DNA of 64,000 nucleotides, from NCBI GenBank assembly GCA_003281415.1, contig QCCC01000001.1, positions 62,001 through 126,000 on the forward strand, read 5' to 3'. Below are positions 41,027 through 51,391 of the stretch, one piece after another. The notes beneath the pieces were generated by a model. That model searched no databases, was not told where the DNA came from, and was given only the letters and a program-made list of their open reading frames with translations. Every line of letters begins with the position of its first letter. Position 1 is the stretch's first letter. The stretch is from Prochlorococcus sp. AG-347-K15 (GTDB lineage Bacteria; Cyanobacteriota; Cyanobacteriia; PCC-6307; Cyanobiaceae). The position numbers were made by a program, and so were the translations under genes.

Positions 41027-41464
41027 CTAATTTAAAGTTGCTTTTAGAATTTTTGAACCATTAGTAAGTTTTAGAACTACATCCATATCATCAGTCTTAC
41101 CAAAAACAGTATGAACTCCATCGAGATGAGGCTGTGGTTCATAGACTATGAAAAACTGACTACCCCCTGTATCCTTTCCTGCATGAGCCATAGAAAGTGA
41201 TCCTTTTAGATGTTTATTGGAATTAATTTCACATTTAATATTATATCCAGGACCTCCAGTTCCAGGCATACCAGATGCTCCTTGACGAGTATTAGGACAT
41301 CCACCCTGAGCCATAAATCCAGGAATAACTCTGTGAAATGCTAGACCATCATAAAAACCATCACTAATCAAATTCGTAAAGTTTTTAACTGTATTAGGTG
41401 CGTCGTCAGAGAAAAATTCAATATTAATGTTCCCAACTTCTGTTTCAAATAATGCTTTTGTCAT
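41027..41464 (-). CDS. cyclophilin-type peptidyl-prolyl cis-trans isomerase
   Basis: [38 protein letters not shown]. Confidence 0.95.
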   Translation of the reverse strand: MTKALFETEVGNINIEFFSDDAPNTVKNFTNLISDGFYDGLAFHRVIPGFMAQGGCPNTRQGASGMPGTGGPGYNIKCEINSNKHLKGSLSMAHAGKDTGGSQFFIVYEPQPHLDGVHTVFGKTDDMDVVLKLTNGSKILKATLN

Positions 41465-41501
41465 GTTTATTTGTTTAGTAATTATTCAGATATTTTAATA
41501 G

Positions 41502-41885
41502 CTAAAGCAACTTTTCAAGGTTTTCCTTAATGGTATTTATATCAATGTTATCTTTATTACTATTTTGGTCTTCTTCCCAATTTTCAACTTCTAGGTTTTT
41601 CTGGGGTGGAGAAATTAACAACCTATCTTCTGCAGTTTTAGGTACAAAATTTTTTTCTACTAATTTGCATTCATAATCTAATTTAATGCAGAAATCTTTT
41701 ATTTCCTCAATGTTGATCATTTCAACTGTTGGCAAAGGAAAATCTTGAGCTTCTAGTAGACCACAATATCTTATTGCATCATCCTTATCTTCAAACATAA
41801 GAACAATGGTCCTTCCTTTAAGTTCTATTGAATGAATTCCTTCCTTATCTGTTCCTGAATTATATAAAAGAACAAATATGTTCAT
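41502..41885 (-). CDS. DUF3110 family protein
   Basis: NIFVLLYNSGTDKEGIHSIELKGRTIVLMFEDKDDAIRYCGLLEAQDFPLP. Confidence 0.85.
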   Translation of the reverse strand: MNIFVLLYNSGTDKEGIHSIELKGRTIVLMFEDKDDAIRYCGLLEAQDFPLPTVEMINIEEIKDFCIKLDYECKLVEKNFVPKTAEDRLLISPPQKNLEVENWEEDQNSNKDNIDINTIKENLEKLL

Positions 41886-41918
41886 AAGTATCGATTTTTC
41901 TATTTATATAATATTTGA

Positions 41919-42845
41919 TTAAGAATCAGAAAGTGATAATTCTTGTAATCTTGTATATAAAGCAATTTCTTCATCATTAATATCAGCAGGTATTACTACC
42001 AAGATTTCAACATATTGATCACCCACATTATCTTCGAATGTTAAACCCCTACCTTTCAAACGCAACATTCTTCCCGTTGATGATTTTGGTGGAACTTGAA
42101 GTGTGACATTTCCATCAAGGGTCGGAACCTCTACTGCACAACCAAGAAGAGCGTCATGAGGAAATAACTCTAATTTATATAAAACTCTTAAACCATCAAT
42201 TCTTAGGCCACTTTCGGTTTGAACTTTTAATTGTAGATAATGATCTTTACCCCCTCTTGCAATATTTTCAAGTCTTAATCGCCATCCATCTCCAGCGAAT
42301 GGGGGTGTATCAACTTCTACTACGGTTTCATCTTCAAGCTCTATTAAAATTGAAGCTCCATTTAAGGCCTCATCAGGAGTTAACTCAATAACTGTTTCAA
42401 TATCTTGGTGAAGTTTTACTGGAGGCGGCTCTTCTGGAGAGGTTGTAGGGTATTCATGATTATTAAATTGATCATTATTTGTATTTATCGATTCATCCAC
42501 AAATGGTTCATTGTCATATTCTTCGTAATTCTTTGGTGAGTATTCATATCCAAATAATGAATCAAGATAATCTTGAAAATCAGGAAAACCAGTCTTGAAA
42601 TTATTATTTTCGGAGTAGTCCTCGATATTTTCTTCAGAAATATTTTTTCTTTTATTAGGATCACGTAGACATTCGTATGCTTCGTTAATTAATTTAAATC
42701 TTTCCTCTGCATTAAGATCATTTTTATTTAAATCTGGATGCCATTTTCTTGCTTCTCTTCGAAAGGCCTTTTTAAGTTCTTTTCCGTCGAAATCAGATGA
42801 TAAACCCAAAATCGACAAATAGTCTTTTTTAGAGGAAATAGTCAT
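41919..42845 (-). CDS. DnaJ-type co-chaperone lacking a zinc finger
   Basis: [13 protein letters not shown]...ARKWHPDLNKND HPD motif; CTD domains; start at internal Met. Confidence 0.93.
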   Translation of the reverse strand: MTISSKKDYLSILGLSSDFDGKELKKAFRREARKWHPDLNKNDLNAEERFKLINEAYECLRDPNKRKNISEENIEDYSENNNFKTGFPDFQDYLDSLFGYEYSPKNYEEYDNEPFVDESINTNNDQFNNHEYPTTSPEEPPPVKLHQDIETVIELTPDEALNGASILIELEDETVVEVDTPPFAGDGWRLRLENIARGGKDHYLQLKVQTESGLRIDGLRVLYKLELFPHDALLGCAVEVPTLDGNVTLQVPPKSSTGRMLRLKGRGLTFEDNVGDQYVEILVVIPADINDEEIALYTRLQELSLSDS

Positions 42846-44826
42846 TGTCCCATGGATCATCGTCCCTAGAATTACCATAGCTCGAATTTCTATAATTTCT
42901 ATTCATTTGATTATCCCAAGGATCGTCGTCCCAATAATCGTCTGAGAAAAGTTCATCCTTTAATGAGCCAAAAGTATTTTTAATACTCTTTAATGGATTG
43001 TTTTCAGTTTTCCTTTCAGCTGCAAATCTTCTGTTTAAACCAAATAATGCTTCTTGGAGAGCACTTACTGAAATTTCTAATTCTTGAGGATCATCATCAT
43101 CTATGTATTCTTCAACATCTTGAATGGCTAATTCAACTGCTCGTTGTTGTCTCTCAGCACCATAAGGTCCAAATTCTAAAGAAGCATCTCTAAGTCTTCT
43201 CTCAGCTTGTGCAATAAGAGTTAAAGCACTATTTTTTCTATCAATGACAGATCTCTTCTTTCTATCTTCATTAGCTTTTGATTTGGCTTCTTCAATTATC
43301 GAATTAATTTCTTGTTCATTTAAATTAGAGCCTCCAGAAATTGTAACTGTTTGCTTTCTTCCAGTTGTTCTGTCAGTTGCACTAACTTCTAGAAGACCAT
43401 TAGCATCAATATCAAATGCTACTTGAACCTGTGGTATTCCTCTTGGTGCCGGTGGAATTCCCGATAATCTAAATTTACCAAGTGATTTATTTTCAGATGC
43501 TAGTGGTCTTTCACCTTGTCTTACTTGAACAACAACTGATGATTGATTAGCTTCTGATGTACTAAAGACATCAGATTGTCTTACAGGTATAGGAGTATTA
43601 CGAGGTATAAGTACCTTCATAAGTCCTCCAATAGTTTCTAAACCTAATGATAAAGGTGTAACATCATTAAGCAATAAATCTTGTAAATCACCGCTAATTA
43701 TTCCAGATTGTATCGCAGCACCAATTGCAACAACTTCGTCGGGATTTACTGATTGACAAGGATCATTAGGAACGAGAGTCTTGACTAATTGTTGAACCAT
43801 TGGGATTCTTGTGCTGCCACCTACAAGAACGACCTCGTCAATATCTTCTGCGTTCCATCCAGAATCATCTAAGGCAATTTGCACAGGCTCTAATAATCTG
43901 TCTAATAGATCTTGAGATAATGATTCAAATATTTTTCTATCTAAGGTCTCTTCAATATGTAATGGACCATCTTTACTAGTGGTAATAAAAGGTAATGATA
44001 TTTTTGTTTTTATTAATCCTGATAATTCACATTTAGCTTTTTCAGCAGCTTCAGTTAATCTCTGCAATGCTTGTCTATCCCTTCTTAGATCGATATCGTT
44101 CTTAGCAAGAAATTTTTCAGCAAGCCAATCAACTATTTTTGAGTCAAAATTGTTTCCACCTAGTTGGGTATCTCCACACGTAGCTTTAACATCAAACACA
44201 CCATTTGAAATTTTTAATAATGAAACATCAAATGTTCCTCCCCCTAAATCAAAAACCAAAACATTATTTGAGGAACTTTTTTCAAAGCCATAAGCTAGAG
44301 CAGCTGCAGTAGGTTCATTTAGAATTCTTTCAACTTTGATACCAGCCAATATTGCTGAATCCTTTGTAGCTTGCCTTTGAGATTCATTGAAATAGGCAGG
44401 GACTGTAATAACAGCAGAGTCAACAGTATCTCCAAGATATGTTTCAGCATCATTTATTAATTTTCTAATCAAAGAGCTCACTAACTCTTCTGGTGCATAC
44501 TCTCTTTCTGTATTTGGACTGAGAACCCTAACGCTTCCTGTATTATTAGCCTTTACATTATAAGGAACAGAAATACTATTCTCATCTAATTCATCCCAAT
44601 CACTACCAATAAATCTTTTGAGATTATAAAAGGTATTCTTAGGATTTAGAACAAGTTGTCTTCTTGCTTGGTCTCCAATTACTATTTCCTTATCTTTTGT
44701 AAATCCAACTATAGAAGGTGTAGTTCTAGAACCCTCAGAATTTGCAATAACAATTGGACGACCAGCTTCTATAACTCCGACAACAGAGTTAGTAGTACCT
44801 AAATCAATTCCAACTATTTGACCCAT
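42829..44826 (-). CDS. dnaK: Hsp70 chaperone DnaK with non-canonical C-terminal tail
   Basis: [37 protein letters not shown]; tail lacks EEVD-like end. Confidence 0.97.
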   Translation of the reverse strand: MGQIVGIDLGTTNSVVGVIEAGRPIVIANSEGSRTTPSIVGFTKDKEIVIGDQARRQLVLNPKNTFYNLKRFIGSDWDELDENSISVPYNVKANNTGSVRVLSPNTEREYAPEELVSSLIRKLINDAETYLGDTVDSAVITVPAYFNESQRQATKDSAILAGIKVERILNEPTAAALAYGFEKSSSNNVLVFDLGGGTFDVSLLKISNGVFDVKATCGDTQLGGNNFDSKIVDWLAEKFLAKNDIDLRRDRQALQRLTEAAEKAKCELSGLIKTKISLPFITTSKDGPLHIEETLDRKIFESLSQDLLDRLLEPVQIALDDSGWNAEDIDEVVLVGGSTRIPMVQQLVKTLVPNDPCQSVNPDEVVAIGAAIQSGIISGDLQDLLLNDVTPLSLGLETIGGLMKVLIPRNTPIPVRQSDVFSTSEANQSSVVVQVRQGERPLASENKSLGKFRLSGIPPAPRGIPQVQVAFDIDANGLLEVSATDRTTGRKQTVTISGGSNLNEQEINSIIEEAKSKANEDRKKRSVIDRKNSALTLIAQAERRLRDASLEFGPYGAERQQRAVELAIQDVEEYIDDDDPQELEISVSALQEALFGLNRRFAAERKTENNPLKSIKNTFGSLKDELFSDDYWDDDPWDNQMNRNYRNSSYGNSRDDDPWDNDYFL

Positions 44827-45038
44827 GATTTTAGATCGCTAAATTAAAGCAAAATTTACTAATAATTTAATTAATTTTTATCTTAGATATCTACATATAA
44901 TAGTAAAAATCAAATATTTTCAACTTAATTTTAAAAAATAAGTTTATTTATAACTTGTCAAAAAATTAATATATATTTTAAAACATCCTATAAAGACAAA
45001 GGTGTTGATGTTGTTAACCAATATAAACTAATATAAAA

Positions 45039-45125
45039 CGGAGAGAGAGGGATTCGAACCCTCGATAAAGTTGCCCTTATACAGCATTTCCAGTGCTGCG
45101 CCTTCAACCACTCGGCCACCTCTCC
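45039..45125 (-). tRNA. tRNA-Ser (GGA anticodon)
   Basis: GGAGAGGTGGCCGAGTGGTTGAAGG...CTGGAAA...long variable arm...GGTTCGAATCCCTCTCTCTCC. Confidence 0.95.
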
Positions 45126-45174
45126 CAAGATAACCATTTTAACCCTTGATCATCCCATTTTTGAGGAAAGTTAT

Positions 45175-45549
45175 TTGAAAAAGACTTTCACAGTCACGAT
45201 TAAAAATAAGGAAACCGGAAAGGTCTACCAAGAGCGGGTTAATAGTGATGAGTACATACTTAAGGAATTTGAAAAGAAAGGTTTCAAACTTGCATTTTCA
45301 TGTAGAAATGGTTGCTGTACAAGTTGTGCAGTTAAAATAGTATCTGGTACCTTACAACAACCTGAAGCTATGGGTGTATCTCAGGCTTTAAAAGACAAAG
45401 GCTATGCACTTCTTTGTGTTGCTAAAGCAACATCAGATCTTGAGGTAGAAACTACATATGAAGATGAAGTTTACGATTTACAATTTGGACAATATTTTGG
45501 GAGGGGAAATACAAGAGTTGCGCCACCTTGGGAGTTTGAGGAAGATTAA
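45175..45549 (+). CDS. 2Fe-2S ferredoxin
   Basis: CRNGCCTSCAVKIVSG...LLCVAKATSDLEVET; TTG start. Confidence 0.93.
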   Translation: MKKTFTVTIKNKETGKVYQERVNSDEYILKEFEKKGFKLAFSCRNGCCTSCAVKIVSGTLQQPEAMGVSQALKDKGYALLCVAKATSDLEVETTYEDEVYDLQFGQYFGRGNTRVAPPWEFEED

Positions 45550-45554
45550 CTATC

Positions 45555-46403
45555 ATGTTTGAATTAAGTGAAATAGAGGAACTTGCAAATCAAGTAAACT
45601 TATCCATTTTGTATGAAATAGCCAAAAACTCCGCTCAAATTGGTAATGAAATTTTAAAAGTTAATTACAATAAAATTCAGAAAATATCATCAAAGGGTAG
45701 GAAGGGTGATCTAGTTACAAATGTAGATTTGGAAGTTGAAAATAAAATAAAAGATTATTTATTAGAAGAGACACCAAACATATCTATAAATGCAGAGGAA
45801 TCGGGTAAATTAACCAAATCTTCGGTTTTAACGTGGTGTATAGACCCATTAGACGGTACAACAAATTACTCCCATGGATATCCTTTTTTTGGGACTTCTA
45901 TTGGTCTACTGTATAAAAATAAGCCAATTATAGGCGCTATATCAGTACCCTATTTAAATGAACTGTATTCGGCCTGTATAGGTTTAGGCTCATTCTGCAA
46001 TGATAGTGAACTTAAAGTATCTAATCCCAATAATCTTTCTGATAGTCTACTTGTAACTGGTTTCTCTTATGACAGATTTGAGACAGAGGATAATAATTAT
46101 GCTGAATTTTGTTATTTAACACATAAAACTAGAGGTGTTAGAAGAGGAGGTGCAGCAGCAGTTGATCTAGCATTTGTTGCCGCAGGGAAGGTAGATGGAT
46201 ATTGGGAAAGAGGATTGGAGGTATGGGACTTAGCGGCCGGTGCTATTATTGTTAAAGAGGCTGGTGGTATTATTTCTGATTATCCATCAGGCAAATTTAA
46301 TTTAAGTTCAGGAAGAATTTTAGCTTGTTCTCCTAGCCTTGAGAATGAATTAAAAAATGAACTAGATAAAGTCTCTCCATTTAAAAAAAATCTCTATACC
46401 TAA
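45555..46403 (+). CDS. inositol monophosphatase family protein
   Basis: AEESG; WCIDPLDGTTNYSHGYPFFGTSIGL; WDLAAGAIIVKEAGG. Confidence 0.94.
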   Translation: MFELSEIEELANQVNLSILYEIAKNSAQIGNEILKVNYNKIQKISSKGRKGDLVTNVDLEVENKIKDYLLEETPNISINAEESGKLTKSSVLTWCIDPLDGTTNYSHGYPFFGTSIGLLYKNKPIIGAISVPYLNELYSACIGLGSFCNDSELKVSNPNNLSDSLLVTGFSYDRFETEDNNYAEFCYLTHKTRGVRRGGAAAVDLAFVAAGKVDGYWERGLEVWDLAAGAIIVKEAGGIISDYPSGKFNLSSGRILACSPSLENELKNELDKVSPFKKNLYT

Positions 46404-46421
46404 AAATAGTTAAATATTAAA

Positions 46422-47573
46422 ATGACAGATATAAAGGAAATTAAATTAGTAGATGTAAAAAATAACTCAAACATAATAAATAATTTAAATAGTATTTATA
46501 AACTATGGGGATATGAAGAGGTTTCACCCTCATTTATAAATACTTTAGAGACCATAAAAGGCCGTGGCGTTATTGACGAAAATCAGGTTGTAGGAATAGT
46601 AAGTAATAATTCATTATGTCTTAGGCCAGAAATGACAACATCAATTGTTAAATTGTCATCTACTAGATTAATAAATAAGAAAAGACCTATAAGATTATTC
46701 ACCAATGGAATGGTTTTTGATAAAAAACAAAATAATAAAAATTCATTTAAATTACAAGAAAAATTGCAGAGTGGAATTGAATTAATTGGATATGATACAA
46801 AATACCCAGAAATTGAAGTTATAAATATTTTGTTTGATGCAATCGATAATATTAATTTGAAGGATGGTTGTAATTTATTTCTACTAGTAAGCACCACAAA
46901 AATAATGGACTTAATACTGAACAAATATAAGAATAATAATTTTGAAGAAATTAAGAAAAGTCTGGTTAATTTTGATCAAGATAATTTATCTAAATTAGGA
47001 ATAGATGAAGATGATAAATATATTCTTAAAGATCTTTTATTTACAAGAGGAGAACCAATTTCAATATTAAAAAAATTGAAAACTACATTTGGGACAAGTA
47101 AAACATTAGATGACTTAAATTTTTTATTTGAAAAGTTATCAAATATATCTGATAAATATGGCATTAAATTACAACTTGATCCCACCTTTCAACCTCACTT
47201 GAATTTATATGAAGGAATAGTTTTTCAACTTATTGGGGATGATGGTAAAAACAGAAGCGTTATTGCTAAAGGCGGAAGATATGATGAATTAGTTAGATAC
47301 TTTAGTCCTAATGAGAAAATCCTAAATGGGATTGGATTTACAATTTCGATAGACATTCTAAGAAATTTAATTATGGAAGATAAGAAAGATAAAAAAAAGA
47401 TTATATTAATGTTTAAAGAATCTTATTTGTTAGAAAAAGGTATGAATGAACAAAAAGAACTACAGAAAAGAGGAAATATTGCCGTCTTACATTTAAATCC
47501 AATTGATGACTTAGCTAAAGCCAATCAAATAATGATAGAAAACAATTGTAGTGAGATTTTGTGGGTTAAATAA
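46422..47573 (+). CDS. hisZ: ATP phosphoribosyltransferase regulatory subunit
   Basis: HisRS-like catalytic core, LRPEMTTSIVKLSSTRL, GGRYDELVRYF, GIGFTISIDIL. Confidence 0.85.
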   Translation: MTDIKEIKLVDVKNNSNIINNLNSIYKLWGYEEVSPSFINTLETIKGRGVIDENQVVGIVSNNSLCLRPEMTTSIVKLSSTRLINKKRPIRLFTNGMVFDKKQNNKNSFKLQEKLQSGIELIGYDTKYPEIEVINILFDAIDNINLKDGCNLFLLVSTTKIMDLILNKYKNNNFEEIKKSLVNFDQDNLSKLGIDEDDKYILKDLLFTRGEPISILKKLKTTFGTSKTLDDLNFLFEKLSNISDKYGIKLQLDPTFQPHLNLYEGIVFQLIGDDGKNRSVIAKGGRYDELVRYFSPNEKILNGIGFTISIDILRNLIMEDKKDKKKIILMFKESYLLEKGMNEQKELQKRGNIAVLHLNPIDDLAKANQIMIENNCSEILWVK

Positions 47574-47690
47574 AACCTTTTAAAAATTTATTTAACTTTT
47601 AAATTCTCATATTGTTCGGAGAATACTCCTAATTAAACTTGATTAACTAGTTTTTACGAAATAGTATTTAATATGTTTGATTTTTTTTAA

Positions 47691-49595
47691 ATGGAAAAAG
47701 GCGAAATTCGAATTAATACCGAAAATATTTTCCCAATTATTAAGAAGGCAGTATATTCTGACCATGAAATCTTTTTAAGAGAACTTGTTAGTAATGGTGT
47801 TGACGCAATAAGCAAACGAAGAATGGCATCAATGGCAGGAGATTGCGAGAATACTGAAGAGGCTCAAGTAAAAATAACAATTAACCGTGAAAATAATACC
47901 TTAACCATTTCCGATAATGGAATAGGAATGAATGATGAAGAAATTAAGAAGTACATAAATCAAGTTGCATTTTCTAGTGCTGAAGAATTCCTAACAAAAT
48001 ACAAAAAAGATAATGATGAATTCATAGGTCATTTTGGACTAGGTTTTTATTCAAGTTTCATGGTGGCAGATAGAGTTGATATATTAACCAAGTCGGCAAT
48101 TGGTGAATCAAAAGCATTCAAATGGTCTTGTGATGGATCGCCAAATTTCACGTTAGAGGAATCAGAAAGAGAGACAATTGGTACAGATGTTATTCTTCAC
48201 CTACTTGAAGAAGAAAAAGAGTTTATCGAGCCTGAAAGGATTAAATCTCTAATAAAAAAATATTGTGATTTTATGCCAATAGATGTCTTATTAGAAGGAG
48301 AGACAATTAATAAGAAAAATCCTCCTTGGAGAAAACAACCTAGTGAATTAAAAGATGAAGATTATATTGAATTATATAAATACCTTTATCCTTTTCAGGG
48401 AGATCCACTGTTATGGATTCATCTAAATACAGATTATCCATATGACATACAAGGGATATTGTTTTTTCCAAAGTTGTCAGGTAGAGCTGATTGGGAAAAA
48501 GGAGAAATAAAACTATTTTGCAATCAAGTATTCGTAAGCGATTCAATTAAAGAAATAGTACCAAAATACCTTTTACCTCTAAGAGGAGTTATTGACTCTA
48601 CAGATATACCACTAAATGTTAGTAGAAGTGCATTACAAACAGATAGAAAAGTAAGGTCTATATCATCATTTATCTCAAAAAAAATCGCTAATAAACTTAA
48701 GGATTTGATAAAAAATTCTCCAGAATTTTATGCAGAAATTTGGGATTCAATTTCTGCTTTTATTAAAATTGGTGCTATAGAGGATGAAAAATTTGCTGAT
48801 TTAGTTGATACCAGTATAATTTTCGAAACAATAATAAATTCAAAGGAAGACTTAACTAAAGATATTGAAAATAAATCACTTATCAAATCAAATGATAAAT
48901 ATTTCACCACCCTCGCAAATTACAAAGAACGAAATAAGATAACTGATTCTAAAAAAATAATTTACTGTTCAGATTTGATTGCTCAGTCTAGTGCATTAAA
49001 TATCTGTTTATCTGATAATAAAGAAGTCATTAAATCAGATCCCTTAATTGACGCTCAATTTCTTCCATGGTTGGAAAGTAAAAATGAAGATTATCAATTC
49101 CAAAGAGTTGATTCAGAAATAAATGAACTAGAAGATAAAGATTCAAAAGAAATTGTAGATAAGGATGGCAAATCAAATACAGATAATCTTAGAGCTACGA
49201 TAGTTAAGGCCCTTAACAATGAGAAGGTAACAGTTAAAGTGCAGTCACTTTCAAGTAAAGATGCTCCACCAGCGATGATTTTACTTCCAGAACAAATGAG
49301 AAGAATTAATGATATGGGAGCTTACATGGAACAAAAGATGCCTGGCTTACCTGAATATCATGTGCTCTTAATTAACAAAGAACATCCACTTATTGTTGGT
49401 CTTAATAAAATTACAGGCAACAAAATAATTGTTGATGAAAAAGATCCTATTGAGAATCCATTGGCATCAAAAATTGCAAATCATGTTTACGATATGGCCA
49501 AGCTTTCCGTTGGTGGATTAGATCAAGAACAGATAATTAATTTACAAAATAATAATGCCGAATTAATTTCAGAATTACTTAATTCAACAAATTAA
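47691..49595 (+). CDS. htpG: Hsp90-family molecular chaperone
   Basis: LRELVSNGVDAISKRR; ISDNGIGMNDEEI; GHFGLGFYSSFMVAD. Confidence 0.97.
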   Translation: MEKGEIRINTENIFPIIKKAVYSDHEIFLRELVSNGVDAISKRRMASMAGDCENTEEAQVKITINRENNTLTISDNGIGMNDEEIKKYINQVAFSSAEEFLTKYKKDNDEFIGHFGLGFYSSFMVADRVDILTKSAIGESKAFKWSCDGSPNFTLEESERETIGTDVILHLLEEEKEFIEPERIKSLIKKYCDFMPIDVLLEGETINKKNPPWRKQPSELKDEDYIELYKYLYPFQGDPLLWIHLNTDYPYDIQGILFFPKLSGRADWEKGEIKLFCNQVFVSDSIKEIVPKYLLPLRGVIDSTDIPLNVSRSALQTDRKVRSISSFISKKIANKLKDLIKNSPEFYAEIWDSISAFIKIGAIEDEKFADLVDTSIIFETIINSKEDLTKDIENKSLIKSNDKYFTTLANYKERNKITDSKKIIYCSDLIAQSSALNICLSDNKEVIKSDPLIDAQFLPWLESKNEDYQFQRVDSEINELEDKDSKEIVDKDGKSNTDNLRATIVKALNNEKVTVKVQSLSSKDAPPAMILLPEQMRRINDMGAYMEQKMPGLPEYHVLLINKEHPLIVGLNKITGNKIIVDEKDPIENPLASKIANHVYDMAKLSVGGLDQEQIINLQNNNAELISELLNSTN

Positions 49596-49634
49596 GTCAT
49601 GTGTTAGAATTTTTAAAGATATAACTCAATAAAT

Positions 49635-49871
49635 ATGTCAAGAGTTTGCGAACTGACCGGTGCAAAAGCTAATAATGGGATGGCAGTGAGTCACTCACAT
49701 ATTCGTACAAAAAAATTGCAACAAGTTAATCTCCAAAAAAGGAGACTATGGTGGGAAGAAGGCAACAAATGGGTAAATATAAAAATAAGTACCAAAGCCC
49801 TTAAGTCTATACAAAAAGTAGGTTTAGATAAATTTGCTAAATCAAATGGAGTTGATTTAAAAAAATTCTAA
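49635..49871 (+). CDS. rpmB: 50S ribosomal protein L28
   Basis: [40 protein letters not shown]. Confidence 0.98.
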   Translation: MSRVCELTGAKANNGMAVSHSHIRTKKLQQVNLQKRRLWWEEGNKWVNIKISTKALKSIQKVGLDKFAKSNGVDLKKF

Positions 49872-49873
49872 AT

Positions 49874-50410
49874 TTGATGAAAAATTTAGTTGTAAGTATA
49901 TTAATACCATTTATTCTTTTATTTAATTGTAATTCAGTCTTATCTTTTGATTTTGCTCCAGAAGTTGGTGATTATGCACCTAACTTTCAGTTAGAAGGTT
50001 TTAATAAAAACATAAAAACAAAAAAAACATGGGAATTAAGTGATTTTGAAGGTCAGTGGCTAGTTATATATTTTTATCCAAAAGACTTTACAGCAGGTTG
50101 CACTCTTGAAGCTAAAGGTTTTTCGGAATTAAAAAAAGATTTTTCAAAATATAATGCCCAAATTATTGGCATTAGCGCTGATAATCAAGATTCTCATGAA
50201 AGTTTCTGCAGCGAGAAATCCATAAACTACACTTTATTATCTGATCCTGACGGAATTATTAGTGATAAATATGGTTCATGGATACCTCCATTCTCAGATA
50301 GAAATACTTTTTTGATTTCTCCAGATGGGAAAATTGCTTATAGATGGATAAGTGTTTTACCTATAAATCATGCTAAAGAAGTTCTCAACGTTTTAAAGAA
50401 AAAAATATAA
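49874..50410 (+). CDS. peroxiredoxin, BCP/PrxQ type, with N-terminal signal
   Basis: WLVIYFYPKDFTAGCTLEAKGFSEL; secretion-like N-terminus. Confidence 0.93.
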   Translation: MMKNLVVSILIPFILLFNCNSVLSFDFAPEVGDYAPNFQLEGFNKNIKTKKTWELSDFEGQWLVIYFYPKDFTAGCTLEAKGFSELKKDFSKYNAQIIGISADNQDSHESFCSEKSINYTLLSDPDGIISDKYGSWIPPFSDRNTFLISPDGKIAYRWISVLPINHAKEVLNVLKKKI

Positions 50411-50414
50411 AATT

Positions 50415-50717
50415 TTGCACGAATTATCATTTGGAACTTGGTTAATACATATCTCATCAGTAATAGAATGGATTTTTGCCATATTAGTCATAAACAAAAT
50501 TTCAAGATATAAAAAATATAATTTATTTTTTTGGTTAAGCCTAGCTATGGTCCCAAACTTAATAGGTGCTATGTGTGCGATCACCTGGCATATCTATGAC
50601 AACCAAGAAAATCTTTACGGTCTAGTATCACTTCAAGGAATATTTACATTTATAGGAAATTCAACATTAGCCTTAGCTGCAATAATAATTTATAAAGGAA
50701 AAGAGACTTATGAATGA
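50415..50717 (+). CDS. DUF2499-like membrane protein
   Basis: HELSFGTWLIHISSVIEWIFAI...MVPNLIGAMCAITWHIYDN. Confidence 0.8.
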   Translation: MHELSFGTWLIHISSVIEWIFAILVINKISRYKKYNLFFWLSLAMVPNLIGAMCAITWHIYDNQENLYGLVSLQGIFTFIGNSTLALAAIIIYKGKETYE

Positions 50718-51045
50718 TTTATTTTTTAATGTTATAAATAAATTAGGTTCTATTGATAACACATTATTGTTCGCAGTATCAATAATTCCATATGCAATAT
50801 TTTTGTTTTACTTATATAAAATAAAATCTGTTAATATTTTTGTAAAAACAGGATTTACCTTAACTGTTTTATTCGTATTCATAACTATATTGGTATCTAT
50901 CTTCACATTAAATTACTATGATAAAACCCTTGTTGAGGTTGACTTCCTGCATGGCTTTGCAGAATCCTTCCTAACTATAAGTGATTTTGTTATTTTGTTT
51001 GGTTTTATAAGGTTATTAAATAGCTTAGAAGTAAACAACTCTTAA
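50710..51045 (+). CDS. DUF3593-like membrane protein
   Basis: Four hydrophobic segments; overlaps the preceding DUF2499 gene (typical pairing). Confidence 0.75.
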   Translation: MNDLFFNVINKLGSIDNTLLFAVSIIPYAIFLFYLYKIKSVNIFVKTGFTLTVLFVFITILVSIFTLNYYDKTLVEVDFLHGFAESFLTISDFVILFGFIRLLNSLEVNNS

Positions 51046-51111
51046 GACCTTTTACAATTTTGTGTTTTTTAGGTAAAAGTATTAGAGAATATATGAAAAT
51101 AACGATTTTTT

Positions 51112-51372
51112 ATGATTACTACATTATTTGCAGCTGCAGATCCAGCGACTTTTTCTTGGTCTCCAAAGTGTGCCGTCGTAATGATTGCATGTAATGTTTT
51201 TGCTTATGCAATTGCTAGAGCAACTATAAGAAAACCTAATGAAGGTTTTGAAATCCCTAATTCAAAATTCTATGGTGGTTTAAGTCACGCATCAGTTGTA
51301 GGTGCTAATTGCCTAGGTCATATTTTCGGAATTGGAGCAATCTTAGGATTAGCCTCACGAGGTGTTTTATAA
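51112..51372 (+). CDS. psaK: photosystem I subunit PsaK
   Basis: WSPKCAVVMIACNVFAYAIARATI...GLSHASVVGANCLGHIFGIGAILGLASRGVL. Confidence 0.95.
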   Translation: MITTLFAAADPATFSWSPKCAVVMIACNVFAYAIARATIRKPNEGFEIPNSKFYGGLSHASVVGANCLGHIFGIGAILGLASRGVL

Positions 51373-51391
51373 ATATTGATTTATTAAATTT

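Noticed and set aside
42993-44293. Plus-strand ORFs antisense to dnaK
   Set aside because: Shadow ORFs; dnaK codons fully explain the sequence.
44827-45038. CIRCE/HrcA operator upstream of dnaK
   Set aside because: No TTAGCACTC-N9-GAGTGCTAA-like inverted repeat found in the upstream interval.
46583-47185. Minus-strand ORFs antisense to hisZ
   Set aside because: Shadow ORFs without domain support.
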